A stretch of 64,000 nt of DNA. It comes from Alphaproteobacteria bacterium (GTDB lineage: Bacteria; Pseudomonadota; Alphaproteobacteria; GCA-2731375). The translations under genes were made by a program, and so were the position numbers. Positions 19,218-29,273 of the stretch are shown one piece after another. Under the pieces are notes generated by a model. The model saw only the letters and a list, made by a program, of their open reading frames with translations. It did not search any database and had not been told where the DNA came from. Where the stretch lies: NCBI GenBank assembly GCA_016776605.1, contig JADHTB010000018.1:1-64000 (forward strand). Reading direction: 5' to 3'. The first letter of the stretch is position 1. Every line of letters starts with the position of its first letter.

Positions 19218-21515
19218 TCAGAACTGGGTGCCGAAACTAAACCGGAAAATCTCTTCCTTGTCGAAACTTTCCTTGACGACCGCCTGGGCCAAATCGATGC
19301 TGATGGGACCAAAGGGCGAGCGCCATGATATCCCGATACCAACACTCATGCGCGGATCCTTTGCATCCTGCAAATCCGCGCCGCTGACATCAGGGCCGGA
19401 CAGGGTACCGGCCTGGACGAAGGTCCGGCCCAGCACACCAAAATCCTGGGGCAAGCCAATGGGAAAGCGCAGTTCTCCCGTCATCACGTAAAAAACATTA
19501 CCGCCGATAGAATCATCTGTCGCGGCGTCTCTCGGACCAACGCCGCCGCTTGCGAAACCACGAAAGTTATCACCGCCTAGAAAAAACCGGTTCAACACAC
19601 TAACATCCTGATCCAGGCCGACAATATGGCCTCCGGACAGAGATAGATTGCCAACTATATCCCGGGTTATAGGGTGGAAATAGGACCAACGCGCGCTGCT
19701 TCGTATATAACGGACACTGCCACCTGCACCGGCGAATTCCTGGCCGCCGGCGATAATGATGCCCGTCGAGGGCAAAACAACGTCGTCGCGGGTATCGTAA
19801 GTCAAGCTATAGCCCACGGCAGAGGTAACGTAGTCCCCCTCGTCCAGGCGAATAAAGGACGAAGTATCGCTGTTAAGATTATTGATCTGATCCTGACGCA
19901 AGGTGTAGCGCAGTCCTTGCTTCAAATTTTCGGTAATGGGAAAGCGGGAGCGCAGACTGAAACCCTGTGCTTGTTCGTCAAATGAACTGCGGCTCTGCTG
20001 ATCTTGCTTTTTGGAGAACAAATCAACGCCGGCAGACAGATTGCGGTCTAAAAAATAAGGTTCGGTGAAGGACATATCCACCTGTTGCCGGGTCGACGAC
20101 AGTCCAAGAGTTAATTTTAAATCCTGCGCCTTGCCCAAAAGATTGCGTTCCCGGATCGAAATATCACCGACCACGGCTTCCGTCGTCGACACGCCAAGGC
20201 CAAAACTTAACTCGCCAGTGGAACGCTCCTGCACATCGACGCCGATCACAACTTTATCCGGCGTGTCGCCTTGCTTTTGCGCCAAGTCAACTTTGTCAAA
20301 AAAGCCCAGACGCCTAATTTGCTGCCGTGACCGGCGCAGCTTTGCGGTGTTGAAGGCATCGCCTTCCACCAGATTTATTTCGCGCCGGATCACTTTGTCC
20401 AAGGTCCGGATGTTGCCCGTGATATTGATCCGGTCAATATAAACCCGCGGACCCTCATTGATCTCGAACACCAAATTGATCAACTGTTTGTCTCTCTGAC
20501 GTTTGACCCGGGGACGAACATCAACAAAGGCATAGCCGAGACGGCCAACAGCAAAATTCAATTTTTCAATAGTGCCCTCGATCAACTCCGCATTGTAGGT
20601 TTCTCCTTCGACGATTGTCAGCGCCTCGCGCAGAGTCTCCGGATCCAGATCGCGGAGCGTGGAGGACAAATCGATCTTGCCAAACTTGTAAAGCTCCCCC
20701 TCTTCGACCGTAAAGGTGAGGAAAAAGCTGCTCCGATCCTGGGTAAGTTCCGCAACCGCCGATAGGACCCGGAAATCCGCGTAGCCGCGCTCCAGATAAA
20801 ATTTCCGCAGCAGTTCGCGGTCCAAGGTCACGCGATCAGGATCATAGCTGTCGTCAGACGAATAAAACCGGTACCAGCGGGATTCCTTTGTGGCGATGGC
20901 CCGGCGCAATTTATCGTCACTAAAATTACGATTACCGATCATATCGATGCGACGAATACCAGTGACCGGTCCCTCGGCAATCTCAAAGATCAGATCAACC
21001 CGGTTCTGTTCCAATTGCACCACTTTGGGTTCAACAGAAGCAGCGAAACGACCGTTGCGGCGATAGACCTGCAGGATACGTTGCACATCCGCCTGAACCC
21101 GGCTGCGAGTGTAGACGATACGGGGGCGCAATTGCACCTCCTGCTCCAGCACCTCATCCGTGACGCGCTTGTTACCTTCAAACGCCAGGCGGTTAATAAT
21201 CGGGTTTTCCACCACGGTGATAACCAACATATCGCCCTGGCGGCGGATCGAGACGTCGGCGAACAGACCGGTCGTGAACAAAGCCTTCAAGGATTGATCG
21301 ATCCGTCCGGGGTTAAAGGGATCACCGGCGGCGATGGTCATATAGGATTGTATGGTCGACGCCTCGATCCGCTGATTGCCTTGCACATCGATCCGGGCGA
21401 TGGCGGTCGACGAAACGGTCTCGGCGGCCGCGGCCGGGATGGCAACTGGCAGGGTCCCCAAAAGCACGCCGAACAGCATGCTGGCAAGAGACAGGGCGGT
21501 TAGGCGAAAACGCAA
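19218..21515 (-). CDS. bamA: Outer-membrane protein assembly factor BamA
   Basis: BamA inserts beta-barrel proteins into the outer membrane. The protein has a signal peptide (FRLTALSLASMLFGVLLGTL...AAAA), five POTRA domains (about residues 40-420), and a C-terminal 16-strand barrel with the lid motif NFRGFASGGVGPRD and a terminal Phe (FRFSFGTQF), the beta-signal. The frame is open to TTG 21530, but TTG 21515 has GGAGG with a seven-base spacer and gives a normal signal peptide, so I chose that start (765 residues). It lies between rseP and skp. Confidence 0.95.
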   Translation of the reverse strand: MRFRLTALSLASMLFGVLLGTLPVAIPAAAAETVSSTAIARIDVQGNQRIEASTIQSYMTIAAGDPFNPGRIDQSLKALFTTGLFADVSIRRQGDMLVITVVENPIINRLAFEGNKRVTDEVLEQEVQLRPRIVYTRSRVQADVQRILQVYRRNGRFAASVEPKVVQLEQNRVDLIFEIAEGPVTGIRRIDMIGNRNFSDDKLRRAIATKESRWYRFYSSDDSYDPDRVTLDRELLRKFYLERGYADFRVLSAVAELTQDRSSFFLTFTVEEGELYKFGKIDLSSTLRDLDPETLREALTIVEGETYNAELIEGTIEKLNFAVGRLGYAFVDVRPRVKRQRDKQLINLVFEINEGPRVYIDRINITGNIRTLDKVIRREINLVEGDAFNTAKLRRSRQQIRRLGFFDKVDLAQKQGDTPDKVVIGVDVQERSTGELSFGLGVSTTEAVVGDISIRERNLLGKAQDLKLTLGLSSTRQQVDMSFTEPYFLDRNLSAGVDLFSKKQDQQSRSSFDEQAQGFSLRSRFPITENLKQGLRYTLRQDQINNLNSDTSSFIRLDEGDYVTSAVGYSLTYDTRDDVVLPSTGIIIAGGQEFAGAGGSVRYIRSSARWSYFHPITRDIVGNLSLSGGHIVGLDQDVSVLNRFFLGGDNFRGFASGGVGPRDAATDDSIGGNVFYVMTGELRFPIGLPQDFGVLGRTFVQAGTLSGPDVSGADLQDAKDPRMSVGIGISWRSPFGPISIDLAQAVVKESFDKEEIFRFSFGTQF

Positions 21516-21547
21516 AAGTACGGCCTCCAATGGACCTGGTTCCGGGA

Positions 21548-23017
21548 TTAAGAGAACAAGTCTATGACAAACGCTACGACGCGTAAGTTTACCAGATCAT
21601 TCCAAGTAGCAAAGACCGTAAGTGTCAGCACCAACGCCAAACCGATACGAAATCCAATTTCCTGTATCCGATCCGTTAACGGCCGGCGCAGAACAGCTTC
21701 AAAACCGTAGAACAGCAGATGGCCGCCATCCAATATAGGGATCGGGAACAGATTGATCATGCCTAGATTCAGGGACAACAATATCGAGAGCATGATCAGT
21801 TGTTCAACACCAATCTGGGCGGCCTGGCCCGAGGCATGGGCAATGCGCAAGGGCCCGCCAAGATCTTCGGTGCCCCGGTCACCGGAAATCATCTGCCCCA
21901 CATATGCCAATGTCTGCACCAGCATGTCATAGCTCGTCGTAGCGGCCTCAACCACGGCATCGGTGGGGCCAAGGCGGATGGGCGCGCGCTGGGCCCGCAA
22001 AATACCGATCAACCAACGCTCGGGGTCAGTCGTGCCGATAGCGGTGTCCTTGGTCGTTTTCTTGTCGGCGCCCTTGCTGGATGCTTTAGCTGCTTCAGCG
22101 CGCCGGGCCGCCACGTACAGGCGAATTTCCGCACCATCGCGCAGCACCGTCATGGGCATGCGGCGTCCCTTGCTAACCGCGACAATATCCTGCAAACGCT
22201 CGAAATTATCGACGACCTCGCCATCGATGGCCAGAATTCGATCGCCAACAAGAAACCCCGCCGCCGCCGCGGGACTGCCTTCATAAATTTTACCGACAAT
22301 GGCCGGACTAGCCGGCCACAGGCCAAGATGGCCGAATTTGTGCACGATACCTTGCTTATCTGCCTTTTCGGTCAGACGCGGCGTGGCGGATAATGTCTGT
22401 TCCTGCCCTTCCCGGCGGATACGAAAGTTGAGCGGCTTCCCGGGATTAAGAAAGACGGCCTGCTCGAATTGTTCAAAACGGTGGATCGTATCGCCGTCGA
22501 TGGCCAGAACCACATCGCCTTCTTTAAAGCCGGCGGCTTGCCCGGCGCCCTGGTCAACGACCCGGCCGATTTCCGCCGGCGTGACCCGCTGCCCAAAGGA
22601 CATGTACATCGCGGCGAGCACGATGATGGCATAAATAAAATTCGCCATGGGCCCAGCCGCCACGATCGCGGCACGCTGCCCCAGACGCTTGTGATGGAAC
22701 GAGACCGCGCGCTCATCAGCGCTCAATTCCCGCAGGGTTTCGCCGTCGGGCCGGCTGGCCCCGTCGCTGTCGCCAAAGAATTTAACGTAGCCGCCAAAAG
22801 GTATCCAACAGATCTTCCAGCGGGTTCCGGCACTATCGTTCCAGCCCCTGATCTCGGGCCCAAAGCCAATGGAAAACACCTCGACCCGAACGCCATTCCA
22901 GCGGGCGACCAGGTAATGTCCCATTTCATGGACAAAAACCAGGACCGTCAAAACCACCAGAAACGGCAGCACGTAGAGCCCGGTATTCATGAGAAAATCC
23001 AGCACTACACTCATCAC
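21548..23017 (-). CDS. rseP: RIP metalloprotease RseP (site-2 protease)
   Basis: RseP is an intramembrane zinc protease that cleaves anti-sigma factors and signal-peptide remnants. Visible features are the HEMGH zinc motif in VLVFVHEMGHYLVARW at the first membrane helix, two PDZ domains (about residues 130-215 and 225-300; EGDVVLAIDGDTIHRFEQF and VGDRILAIDGEVVDNFERL), and the LDG motif in NLFPIPILDGGHLLFYG. At 489 residues it is longer than E. coli RseP because of a Lys/Ala/Ser-rich insert after PDZ2 (KASSKGADKKTTKD). It overlaps dxr by four bases. Confidence 0.95.
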   Translation of the reverse strand: MMSVVLDFLMNTGLYVLPFLVVLTVLVFVHEMGHYLVARWNGVRVEVFSIGFGPEIRGWNDSAGTRWKICWIPFGGYVKFFGDSDGASRPDGETLRELSADERAVSFHHKRLGQRAAIVAAGPMANFIYAIIVLAAMYMSFGQRVTPAEIGRVVDQGAGQAAGFKEGDVVLAIDGDTIHRFEQFEQAVFLNPGKPLNFRIRREGQEQTLSATPRLTEKADKQGIVHKFGHLGLWPASPAIVGKIYEGSPAAAAGFLVGDRILAIDGEVVDNFERLQDIVAVSKGRRMPMTVLRDGAEIRLYVAARRAEAAKASSKGADKKTTKDTAIGTTDPERWLIGILRAQRAPIRLGPTDAVVEAATTSYDMLVQTLAYVGQMISGDRGTEDLGGPLRIAHASGQAAQIGVEQLIMLSILLSLNLGMINLFPIPILDGGHLLFYGFEAVLRRPLTDRIQEIGFRIGLALVLTLTVFATWNDLVNLRVVAFVIDLFS

Positions 23018-24273
23018 CCCTGTACCAAACTCAACCGGTTATCACCCTGCGCGGGCAGGCCAGCCAGTTCCCGCGCTTTCGCCCGTGCCTCGGCATCCGC
23101 AGCCCCGACATCGGCCAAATCACCTAGCGGCGTCACCGCGATTTTGTCCAAAGTTTCCTCCACTACCCTGGCTATTTCCAGGAAACCCAGGCGTTCGGCC
23201 AAAAAGGCAGCCACCGCGATTTCATTAGCCGCATTCAGAATGGTCGGCGCCGTGCCTCCCGCCAATAAGGCTTCGCGCGCCAGGCGCAAACAGGGAAACC
23301 GCTTGGGGTCAGGCGCCTCGAACGACAAATCGCCGATACGGGCCAAATCCAGACGTTCGGTTGGCGTTGCCATCCGATCCGGCCAAGCCAGGGCATGGGC
23401 TATGGGGGTGCGCATATCCGGCGCGCCCAATTGTGCCAGGACCGAGCCGTCCACGTAACCGACCAAACTATGTACCACTGATTGCGGATGGATCAGGATT
23501 TCTATCTGCGCCGCCGCGACCGGGAAGAGATAGTAGGCCTCGATCGATTCCAGCCCCTTGTTCATCATGGTGGCCGAATCCACGGAAATTTTATCGCCCA
23601 TATCCCAGTTGGGATGGGCCACCGCCTGAGCCGGGGTGACCTGGGCCATGGCCGTAACATCCAAATTCAGGAACGGGCCGCCCGACGCTGTCAGGATAAT
23701 GCGCTCTATGGTCTCGGGCCGATTGAAATCAAAGACCTGATAGATGGCGTTATGTTCGGAATCCACCGGCAACAAAGTGGCCTTGCCGCGGCGCACCTCT
23801 TCCAGCACCAGCTCGCCGGCACAGACCAGGCATTCCTTGTTGGCCAAAGCCACGATCGCACCCCGGCGTATGGCAGCCAGCGTCGGCCCCAATCCAGCCG
23901 CGCCGACAATTCCCGCCATCACCCAATCACTGGGACGTTCGGCGGCTTCGCACAAGGCACGCGGACCGGCGCCCACCGCAATGCCGCTGCCTGCCAAGGC
24001 CTCCTTTAGGGCGTCATAGAGATTTTCATCACCGATCACCGCCAACTCGGCATTGAATAGACGGGCCTGGGCCGCCAACAGATCCACATTGTGGTGCGCG
24101 GTCAACGCAACCACTTTGTAGGCATCCGGCCGGCGGCTGATCAAGTCCAGGGTACTTTGGCCGACCGAGCCCGTCGCCCCCAGTATGGAAACCCGGCGCG
24201 GCCCGGAACCAGCGCCAGCACCGGCACCGACACCGGCGCCTTGGTCATCGTTATTTTTGCGGACTATTGCCAT
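23014..24273 (-). CDS. dxr: 1-deoxy-D-xylulose 5-phosphate reductoisomerase
   Basis: Dxr makes MEP from DXP with NADPH, the second step of non-mevalonate isoprenoid synthesis; ispDF at 40.4 kb continues the pathway. The protein shows the NADPH motif ILGATGSVGQSTLDL, the metal/substrate stretch LLPVDSEHNAIYQ, and WDMGDKISVDSATMMNKGLE. An N-terminal Gly/Ala-rich leader (GAGVGAGAGAGSG), encoded by a small tandem repeat, precedes the Rossmann domain and is unusual. The start overlaps the cdsA end by ten bases. Confidence 0.96.
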   Translation of the reverse strand: MAIVRKNNDDQGAGVGAGAGAGSGPRRVSILGATGSVGQSTLDLISRRPDAYKVVALTAHHNVDLLAAQARLFNAELAVIGDENLYDALKEALAGSGIAVGAGPRALCEAAERPSDWVMAGIVGAAGLGPTLAAIRRGAIVALANKECLVCAGELVLEEVRRGKATLLPVDSEHNAIYQVFDFNRPETIERIILTASGGPFLNLDVTAMAQVTPAQAVAHPNWDMGDKISVDSATMMNKGLESIEAYYLFPVAAAQIEILIHPQSVVHSLVGYVDGSVLAQLGAPDMRTPIAHALAWPDRMATPTERLDLARIGDLSFEAPDPKRFPCLRLAREALLAGGTAPTILNAANEIAVAAFLAERLGFLEIARVVEETLDKIAVTPLGDLADVGAADAEARAKARELAGLPAQGDNRLSLVQG

Positions 24274-25088
24274 GGCAGGATACCCAGCCTGGGAGCGGCG
24301 GCGGCGAGAGCCAGGGCCGGGGCCGCCAACAGAACGCCGTCGACACGGTCCAGAATGCCGCCATGGCCGGGGATCAAGGCGCCGCTGTCTTTCACGTCAA
24401 AATGCCGTTTCAGCGCCGATTCAGCCAAATCGCCACATTGTGAAATCAACGCCAAAAGCGCGCCCAGAACGGCGAATTGCGCCACATCCTTTTGCTCCAA
24501 TGCGAAAGCCAGCAGGGCCGAGGCCGCGGCCGCCAAAAACATTCCGCCCAACAATCCGGCCCAGGTTTTCTTGGGACTGATCCGGGGGGCCAGTTTTGGC
24601 CCGCCAATACTCCGGCCGGCAAAATAGGCCCCGGTGTCGCAGGACCACACAGCCAGGAAAAGCCACGAAACGGCCAACATGCCGTTATCTCCCATACGCA
24701 ACCACAGCAATGCCAAACAGGGCAGTCCCAACCAAAACAGCCCCAACACGGGCCAAATCATTGATCGTCCGTCCAGGCGGCTCAACCCGGCAAGGATCAG
24801 CACCACAGGCAACAGCGCCAACAATGCCCAACCCGCATGCCCATAGTAACCCAGGGCCAGGACCACCAACAAACCCAGGGCCGACGCCGAACCGAGCCGG
24901 CCGGATCCGGCACCACCGGTCAGCCGATCCCATTCCCTGGCCATCAAGACCGCCGCCAGAGCCAGTAACAGGGCGAACCCCAAGCCACCAGCATAGAGCG
25001 CGCCCAGGACCACGGGCAACAATACCAGCGCCGACAAAACCCGTGTCTGTAGTGGTGAACTGATAGGATCAGCCTCGGATTGCGCCAT
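24264..25088 (-). CDS. cdsA: Phosphatidate cytidylyltransferase
   Basis: CdsA makes CDP-diacylglycerol from phosphatidate and CTP, the branch point of phospholipid synthesis. The 274-residue integral membrane protein has about eight hydrophobic segments and ends with the family signature [20 protein letters not shown] followed by [10 protein letters not shown] chose ATG 25088 ([19 protein letters not shown]); the frame is open to 25184 but that part is read inside uppS. It overlaps the uppS end by 20 bases. Confidence 0.94.
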   Translation of the reverse strand: MAQSEADPISSPLQTRVLSALVLLPVVLGALYAGGLGFALLLALAAVLMAREWDRLTGGAGSGRLGSASALGLLVVLALGYYGHAGWALLALLPVVLILAGLSRLDGRSMIWPVLGLFWLGLPCLALLWLRMGDNGMLAVSWLFLAVWSCDTGAYFAGRSIGGPKLAPRISPKKTWAGLLGGMFLAAAASALLAFALEQKDVAQFAVLGALLALISQCGDLAESALKRHFDVKDSGALIPGHGGILDRVDGVLLAAPALALAAAAPRLGILPWQ

Positions 25089-25806
25089 AGCGTCGTTCAC
25101 GGCGGCGAAATTCATCCACCGCCTCTGCCAGACTCTGCTTGGTAAAATCGGGCCAAAGCAAATCCATGAAAACCAATTCCGCATAGCAGGCCTGCCACAG
25201 CAGAAAATTACTCAAACGCTGTTCGCCACTGGTTCGAATGACCAGATCGGGGTCAGGAATGCCAACCGTATGGAGGTAACCGGAAAATGTCGTTTCGTTT
25301 ATTTCATCAAGGGTCATGCCGCCATCGGCCACCGCGGCCGCGATCCGGCGGCTCGCCTCAACGATCTCGCTGTGGCTGCCATAATTGACGGCGATAACAA
25401 GGGTCAGACCAGTATTACCGGTGGTTGTCCGTTCCGCATCCTCAATCAATTTGACAATGTCGGGGGCCAGCTTGCGCCATTCCCCAATGAAGCGGATGCG
25501 CACGCCGTTGCGGTGCAGTTCGCGCAATTCGCGGCGGAGATACAGGCGCAAGAGGCCCATTAAATCATCAACTTCCGTCGGTGGTCGCTTCCAGTTTTCC
25601 GAAGAAAACGCATACAGGGTCAGGTAACCGATACCCATTTCCTGGCCCGCCTCAACCACGCCACGCAAAGCATCGACACCGCGCTGATGGCCGGCGACAC
25701 GGGGCAGGCCGCGGGCCTTGGCCCAGCGGCCATTGCCGTCCATAATGATTGCAATATGCTGCGGGGGCAGTTGCGGGCCGGATTTAAGCGATGTGTTCGT
25801 GACCAT
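25069..25806 (-). CDS. uppS: Undecaprenyl pyrophosphate synthase (cis-prenyltransferase)
   Basis: UppS extends farnesyl diphosphate with isopentenyl units to C55, the lipid carrier for peptidoglycan and O-antigen. The 245 residues show [19 protein letters not shown] with the catalytic Asp, [27 protein letters not shown], and [18 protein letters not shown]. It begins directly after the frr stop. Confidence 0.97.
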   Translation of the reverse strand: MVTNTSLKSGPQLPPQHIAIIMDGNGRWAKARGLPRVAGHQRGVDALRGVVEAGQEMGIGYLTLYAFSSENWKRPPTEVDDLMGLLRLYLRRELRELHRNGVRIRFIGEWRKLAPDIVKLIEDAERTTTGNTGLTLVIAVNYGSHSEIVEASRRIAAAVADGGMTLDEINETTFSGYLHTVGIPDPDLVIRTSGEQRLSNFLLWQACYAELVFMDLLWPDFTKQSLAEAVDEFRRRERRYGAIRG

Positions 25807-26364
25807 TCAGACCTGCTTGATCTCTTCATCCTTAGCTAACAGAATCTGATCAATCTTGGCGATCAACTTGTCAGTCAATTGTTGGACTTCCTCGCTCCAA
25901 AGACGTTGGTCATCTTCACTCAGGTCGCCGTCCCGTTCCATCTTCTTCAATTTGTCCATGCCATCGCGGCGAACATTGCGAACAGCTACGCGGGCCTGTT
26001 CCGCATACTTATGCGCGATCTTGGCCATTTCAAGGCGGCGCTCCTCGGTCAATTCCGGGATGGGGACGCGCACCAATTGACCGTCCGCGGACGGGTTCAG
26101 GCCAAGCCCGGAGGAGCGGATCGCCTTTTCCACCGACGTTACCGCGCTTTTGTCCCAGACCTGCACGGTCAACATGCGCGGTTCCGGCACGCCGATCGTG
26201 CCAACTTGGTTCAAGGGCATTTGCGAGCCATAGATATCCACCATGACCGGTTCCAACAGCCCAATGGATGCCCGCCCCGTGCGCAGACCCGCGAATTCGT
26301 GCGACAACGCCTCAACCGCGCCATTCATGCGCCTATCCAGATCGTCTAAGTCAGGTTCCGCCAC
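25807..26364 (-). CDS. frr: Ribosome recycling factor
   Basis: RRF, with EF-G, splits post-termination ribosomes. The 185 residues match the family: [49 protein letters not shown], and a long C-terminal helix bundle. It lies three bases after pyrH and abuts uppS. Confidence 0.97.
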   Translation of the reverse strand: MAEPDLDDLDRRMNGAVEALSHEFAGLRTGRASIGLLEPVMVDIYGSQMPLNQVGTIGVPEPRMLTVQVWDKSAVTSVEKAIRSSGLGLNPSADGQLVRVPIPELTEERRLEMAKIAHKYAEQARVAVRNVRRDGMDKLKKMERDGDLSEDDQRLWSEEVQQLTDKLIAKIDQILLAKDEEIKQV

Positions 26365-26367
26365 CTT

Positions 26368-27132
26368 TTAGCCTCCCTCGTCAATCACGGTGCATCTACC
26401 TTTGCCCTGCAAAACATCCGCGAAGGCACCATCGTTGTGAATTGAGAATACAAGGATAGGGATCGCGTTCTCTCGTGCAAGAGAAATGGCAGCCGCATCC
26501 ATAACCTTCAAGTCGCGGGACAGGACGTCGTGATAACTCAGACGGTCGTAGCGCTCGGCATCGGGGTTTTTATTTGGATCTTCGGCATAGACGCCGTCAA
26601 CCTGCGTGCCCTTCAACAGGCAATCGCAATCCATTTCAGCCGCCCGCAGAGCAGCGGTGGTGTCCGTGGTGAAAAATGGATTGCCGGTACCGGCGGCAAA
26701 AATAACGATTCGGCCTTTTTCCATGTGCCGCATGGCGCGGCGGCGGATATAGGGTTCGCAAACCGTGGCCATGGGAATGGCTGAAAGAACCCGTGTCGGC
26801 TGGCCGATCCCCTCCAGGGCGCTTTGCATGGCCAGGGCGTTCATCACCGTAGCCAGCATGCCCATATAATCGGCGCTGGCACGTTCCATCCCGACTGTTG
26901 CGCCGGAAATGCCGCGGAATATATTGCCACCGCCAATGACTAGACAAACCTCGGCGCCAAGGTCATGCACCTGTTTTACGTCCTGTGCAATGCGGCGCAC
27001 GGTATCAAAATCGACACCATACTCACCCGCGCCCATCAAGGCCTCGCCAGATATCTTCAACAAGGCCCGGCGATAGCGCAATTCCGGGCCTCCATCAGCC
27101 CCGGTTGAATTGGCATTTTCGGGCGTTGTCAC
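26368..27132 (-). CDS. pyrH: Uridylate kinase
   Basis: PyrH phosphorylates UMP to UDP in pyrimidine nucleotide synthesis. The 254 residues have the amino-acid-kinase fold: [57 protein letters not shown] and the closing GKGRCTVI. A hydrophilic ~20-residue N-terminal extension precedes the fold. It is separated from tsf by ~125 bp containing a dispersed repeat, the only large gap in this part of the operon. Confidence 0.97.
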   Translation of the reverse strand: MTTPENANSTGADGGPELRYRRALLKISGEALMGAGEYGVDFDTVRRIAQDVKQVHDLGAEVCLVIGGGNIFRGISGATVGMERASADYMGMLATVMNALAMQSALEGIGQPTRVLSAIPMATVCEPYIRRRAMRHMEKGRIVIFAAGTGNPFFTTDTTAALRAAEMDCDCLLKGTQVDGVYAEDPNKNPDAERYDRLSYHDVLSRDLKVMDAAAISLARENAIPILVFSIHNDGAFADVLQGKGRCTVIDEGG

Positions 27133-27155
27133 AGGCGAACCCCCTTATTTTCGAC

Positions 27156-27254
27156 GCGAGAGCGCATTTTAAGAAAATGCGCTCAGAATTTTAAAAATCC
27201 AGTAATTGAACCAATCACCTAAATTACATTAGCGATTTTTGCTAATTGCGAACT
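27156..27254. repeat. Dispersed two-hairpin repeat, copy 5 (tsf/pyrH gap)
   Basis: Module A is a long hairpin, gagcgcattttaagaaaatgcgctc (27160-27184). A short AT spacer leads to a degenerate module B: agtaattgaaccaatcacct, an eroded core (attacattagcgatt), and gctaattgcgaact. The core has lost perfect pairing, so it is an older copy. It sits inside an otherwise tightly packed operon. Confidence 0.75.
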
Positions 27255-27257
27255 TAT

Positions 27258-28187
27258 CTAGGCCGATGCTTGCGCCGCAACCTCGGCCGCGAAGTCGGTT
27301 TTTTCCCGTTCGATACCTTCACCCAAGACATATCGGACGAAACCGGTAACTTTCACCGGCGTTCCCAAGTCCTTGCCCGCCTGCTCCAGCACGGCCGCGA
27401 CCTTGCTTTCGCCATCAATGACCCAGGTTTGTTCCGTCAGGACCACGTCCTGATAAAACTTGCGTAGACGGCCCTCGACCATCTTACCAATAATCTCTTC
27501 CGGCTTGCCGCTTTCGCGGGCCTGCTCCGACAGAATGGCGCGCTCCCGTTCCACGGCTTCCTGATCCAGATCATCGACGCTGACGGATTGTGGCGACGCG
27601 GCAGCCACATGCATGGCGATTTGCTTGGCCAATGCCGATAACTGCGCCTGATCCCCAGACGATTCCAGGCCAACCAGGACACCGATGCGGCCCAGACCAG
27701 GCGCGGCGGCGGCGTGGACATAAGAGGTCACCACGCCCTGATCCACCGACAGGGTTGCGGCCCGGCGCAAGGACATATTCTCGCCAATGGTCGCGATCAT
27801 ATGGGTCAGTTCCTCCCCGACCGTACGCTCTCCATCGGGATATGGTTGCGCCTGCAAAGCCTCAAGATCACCATTGCCGCTGGCCAGAACCAGACCGCCC
27901 ATGCTGCGGGCGAAAGCCTGGAATTGGTCGTTGCGGGCGACGAAGTCTGTCTCGCTATTGACTTCAACGACGGCGCCCTTGTTGCCTTCGGCAATAACCG
28001 CGACCAGGCCTTCCGCAGCCACGCGGCCGGCCTTTTTCGCGGCCGCGGCCAAGCCCTTGGTACGCAGCCAGTCGACAGCCGCGTCAATATCGCCCTCGGT
28101 TTCCTGCAGGGCATTTCTGCAATCCATCATGCCAGCGCCGGTCTTGCCGCGCAGGTCCTTGATCATCGCCGCTGAAACTTGGGTCAC
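27258..28187 (-). CDS. tsf: Elongation factor Ts
   Basis: EF-Ts regenerates EF-Tu-GTP. The 309 residues include the N-terminal UBA-like [19 protein letters not shown] type segment (here [11 protein letters not shown]) and the core signature [17 protein letters not shown]. The order rpsB-tsf-pyrH-frr is the standard bacterial one. The gap to rpsB (28188-28248) contains only small AT-rich palindromes such as cagcataacatgctg. Confidence 0.97.
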   Translation of the reverse strand: MTQVSAAMIKDLRGKTGAGMMDCRNALQETEGDIDAAVDWLRTKGLAAAAKKAGRVAAEGLVAVIAEGNKGAVVEVNSETDFVARNDQFQAFARSMGGLVLASGNGDLEALQAQPYPDGERTVGEELTHMIATIGENMSLRRAATLSVDQGVVTSYVHAAAAPGLGRIGVLVGLESSGDQAQLSALAKQIAMHVAAASPQSVSVDDLDQEAVERERAILSEQARESGKPEEIIGKMVEGRLRKFYQDVVLTEQTWVIDGESKVAAVLEQAGKDLGTPVKVTGFVRYVLGEGIEREKTDFAAEVAAQASA

Positions 28188-28248
28188 CGCTGATCTCCTA
28201 GATTAGATAAACAGCATAACATGCTGCTATTACGTAATAATTTTACTT

Positions 28249-29088
28249 TTATGCTGCGGGCGCTTCTGGCGCGGGCGCTTCTGGCACAGCCTCTGCCTCG
28301 GTCGAGGCTGCTACATCATCTGCAGCCACGATTTCCTCCATGGGAAGTTCTTCCGCTGCCCCCAGGTCCTCACCATCAATCTGCCGTTCCTGCTGCAAGC
28401 CGGCGATAACCGATCGCGAGATCAAATCCAGGTACAGGGAAATGGCCCGCGCCGCATCGTCATTGCCCGGAATGGGAAAGTCGATCAGATCCGGATTGCA
28501 ATTGGAATCCACCACCGCGATCACCGGAATGTTCAACTTCTTTGCTTCTTGGATGGCGATCTCTTCCTTGTTGGTGTCGATCACGAACATCACCGCCGGC
28601 AAGCCGCCCATATCCTTGATGCCGCCCAGGGCGCGTTCCAGCTTGTCCCGCTCCCGGGTTAACTGCAACATCTCCTTTTTGGTCAGGCCGCTGCTGCCTT
28701 CATCTCCCAATTGCTCTTCCAACACCCGCAGGCGCTTGATGGAATTGGAGATGGTCCGCCAGTTGGTCAGCATGCCACCCAACCAGCGATGATTAACGTA
28801 ATATTGCCCGCAGGCACTGGCGGCGGCAGTCAATGGCGCGGACGCCTGCCGCTTGGTGCCGACGAACAACACCCGGCCACCGCGCGCGACCTCGTCACGT
28901 ACCTTAACCAGGGCGCGTTGCAGCATCGGCGCGGTTTCCCGCAGATCCATAATGTGGATGCTGTTACGCTCGCCATAGATAAAGGGGGCCATCTTGGGAT
29001 TCCAACGATGGGTTTGATGGCCAAAATGAACGCCAGCTTCCAACAGCTGACGCATGGTAAATGTCGGAACGTCCGAAAGTGTCATCAT
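28249..29088 (-). CDS. rpsB: 30S ribosomal protein S2
   Basis: S2 assembles late on the 30S subunit and recruits S1. The protein begins [20 protein letters not shown], the family mark, and has [23 protein letters not shown] and [20 protein letters not shown]. The 279 residues include an acidic Ala/Pro/Glu-rich tail ([14 protein letters not shown]), common in alphaproteobacteria. Two ATG codons are adjacent; ATG 29085 has better spacing from ggag. It heads the 15-kb minus-strand run; its promoter should lie in 29089-29273, where I see a TATAAC box but no good -35. Confidence 0.97.
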   Translation of the reverse strand: MMTLSDVPTFTMRQLLEAGVHFGHQTHRWNPKMAPFIYGERNSIHIMDLRETAPMLQRALVKVRDEVARGGRVLFVGTKRQASAPLTAAASACGQYYVNHRWLGGMLTNWRTISNSIKRLRVLEEQLGDEGSSGLTKKEMLQLTRERDKLERALGGIKDMGGLPAVMFVIDTNKEEIAIQEAKKLNIPVIAVVDSNCNPDLIDFPIPGNDDAARAISLYLDLISRSVIAGLQQERQIDGEDLGAAEELPMEEIVAADDVAASTEAEAVPEAPAPEAPAA

Positions 29089-29273
29089 CTTCTCCGGTTA
29101 TGCCTCCGCGGGCGCCCATCCGTTTCCGGACACCGGAGCATCGATAGGGTCTGTCTGTCCCATCGACGCAAGCCCACGTGCGATTTAAGTTATAGTGGGC
29201 GCTACATAAACGGATTTGCGCACCTTTGCAATGCAGATTACAGCGGAAAAAGTATTATTCCTTTCCTCCACCG

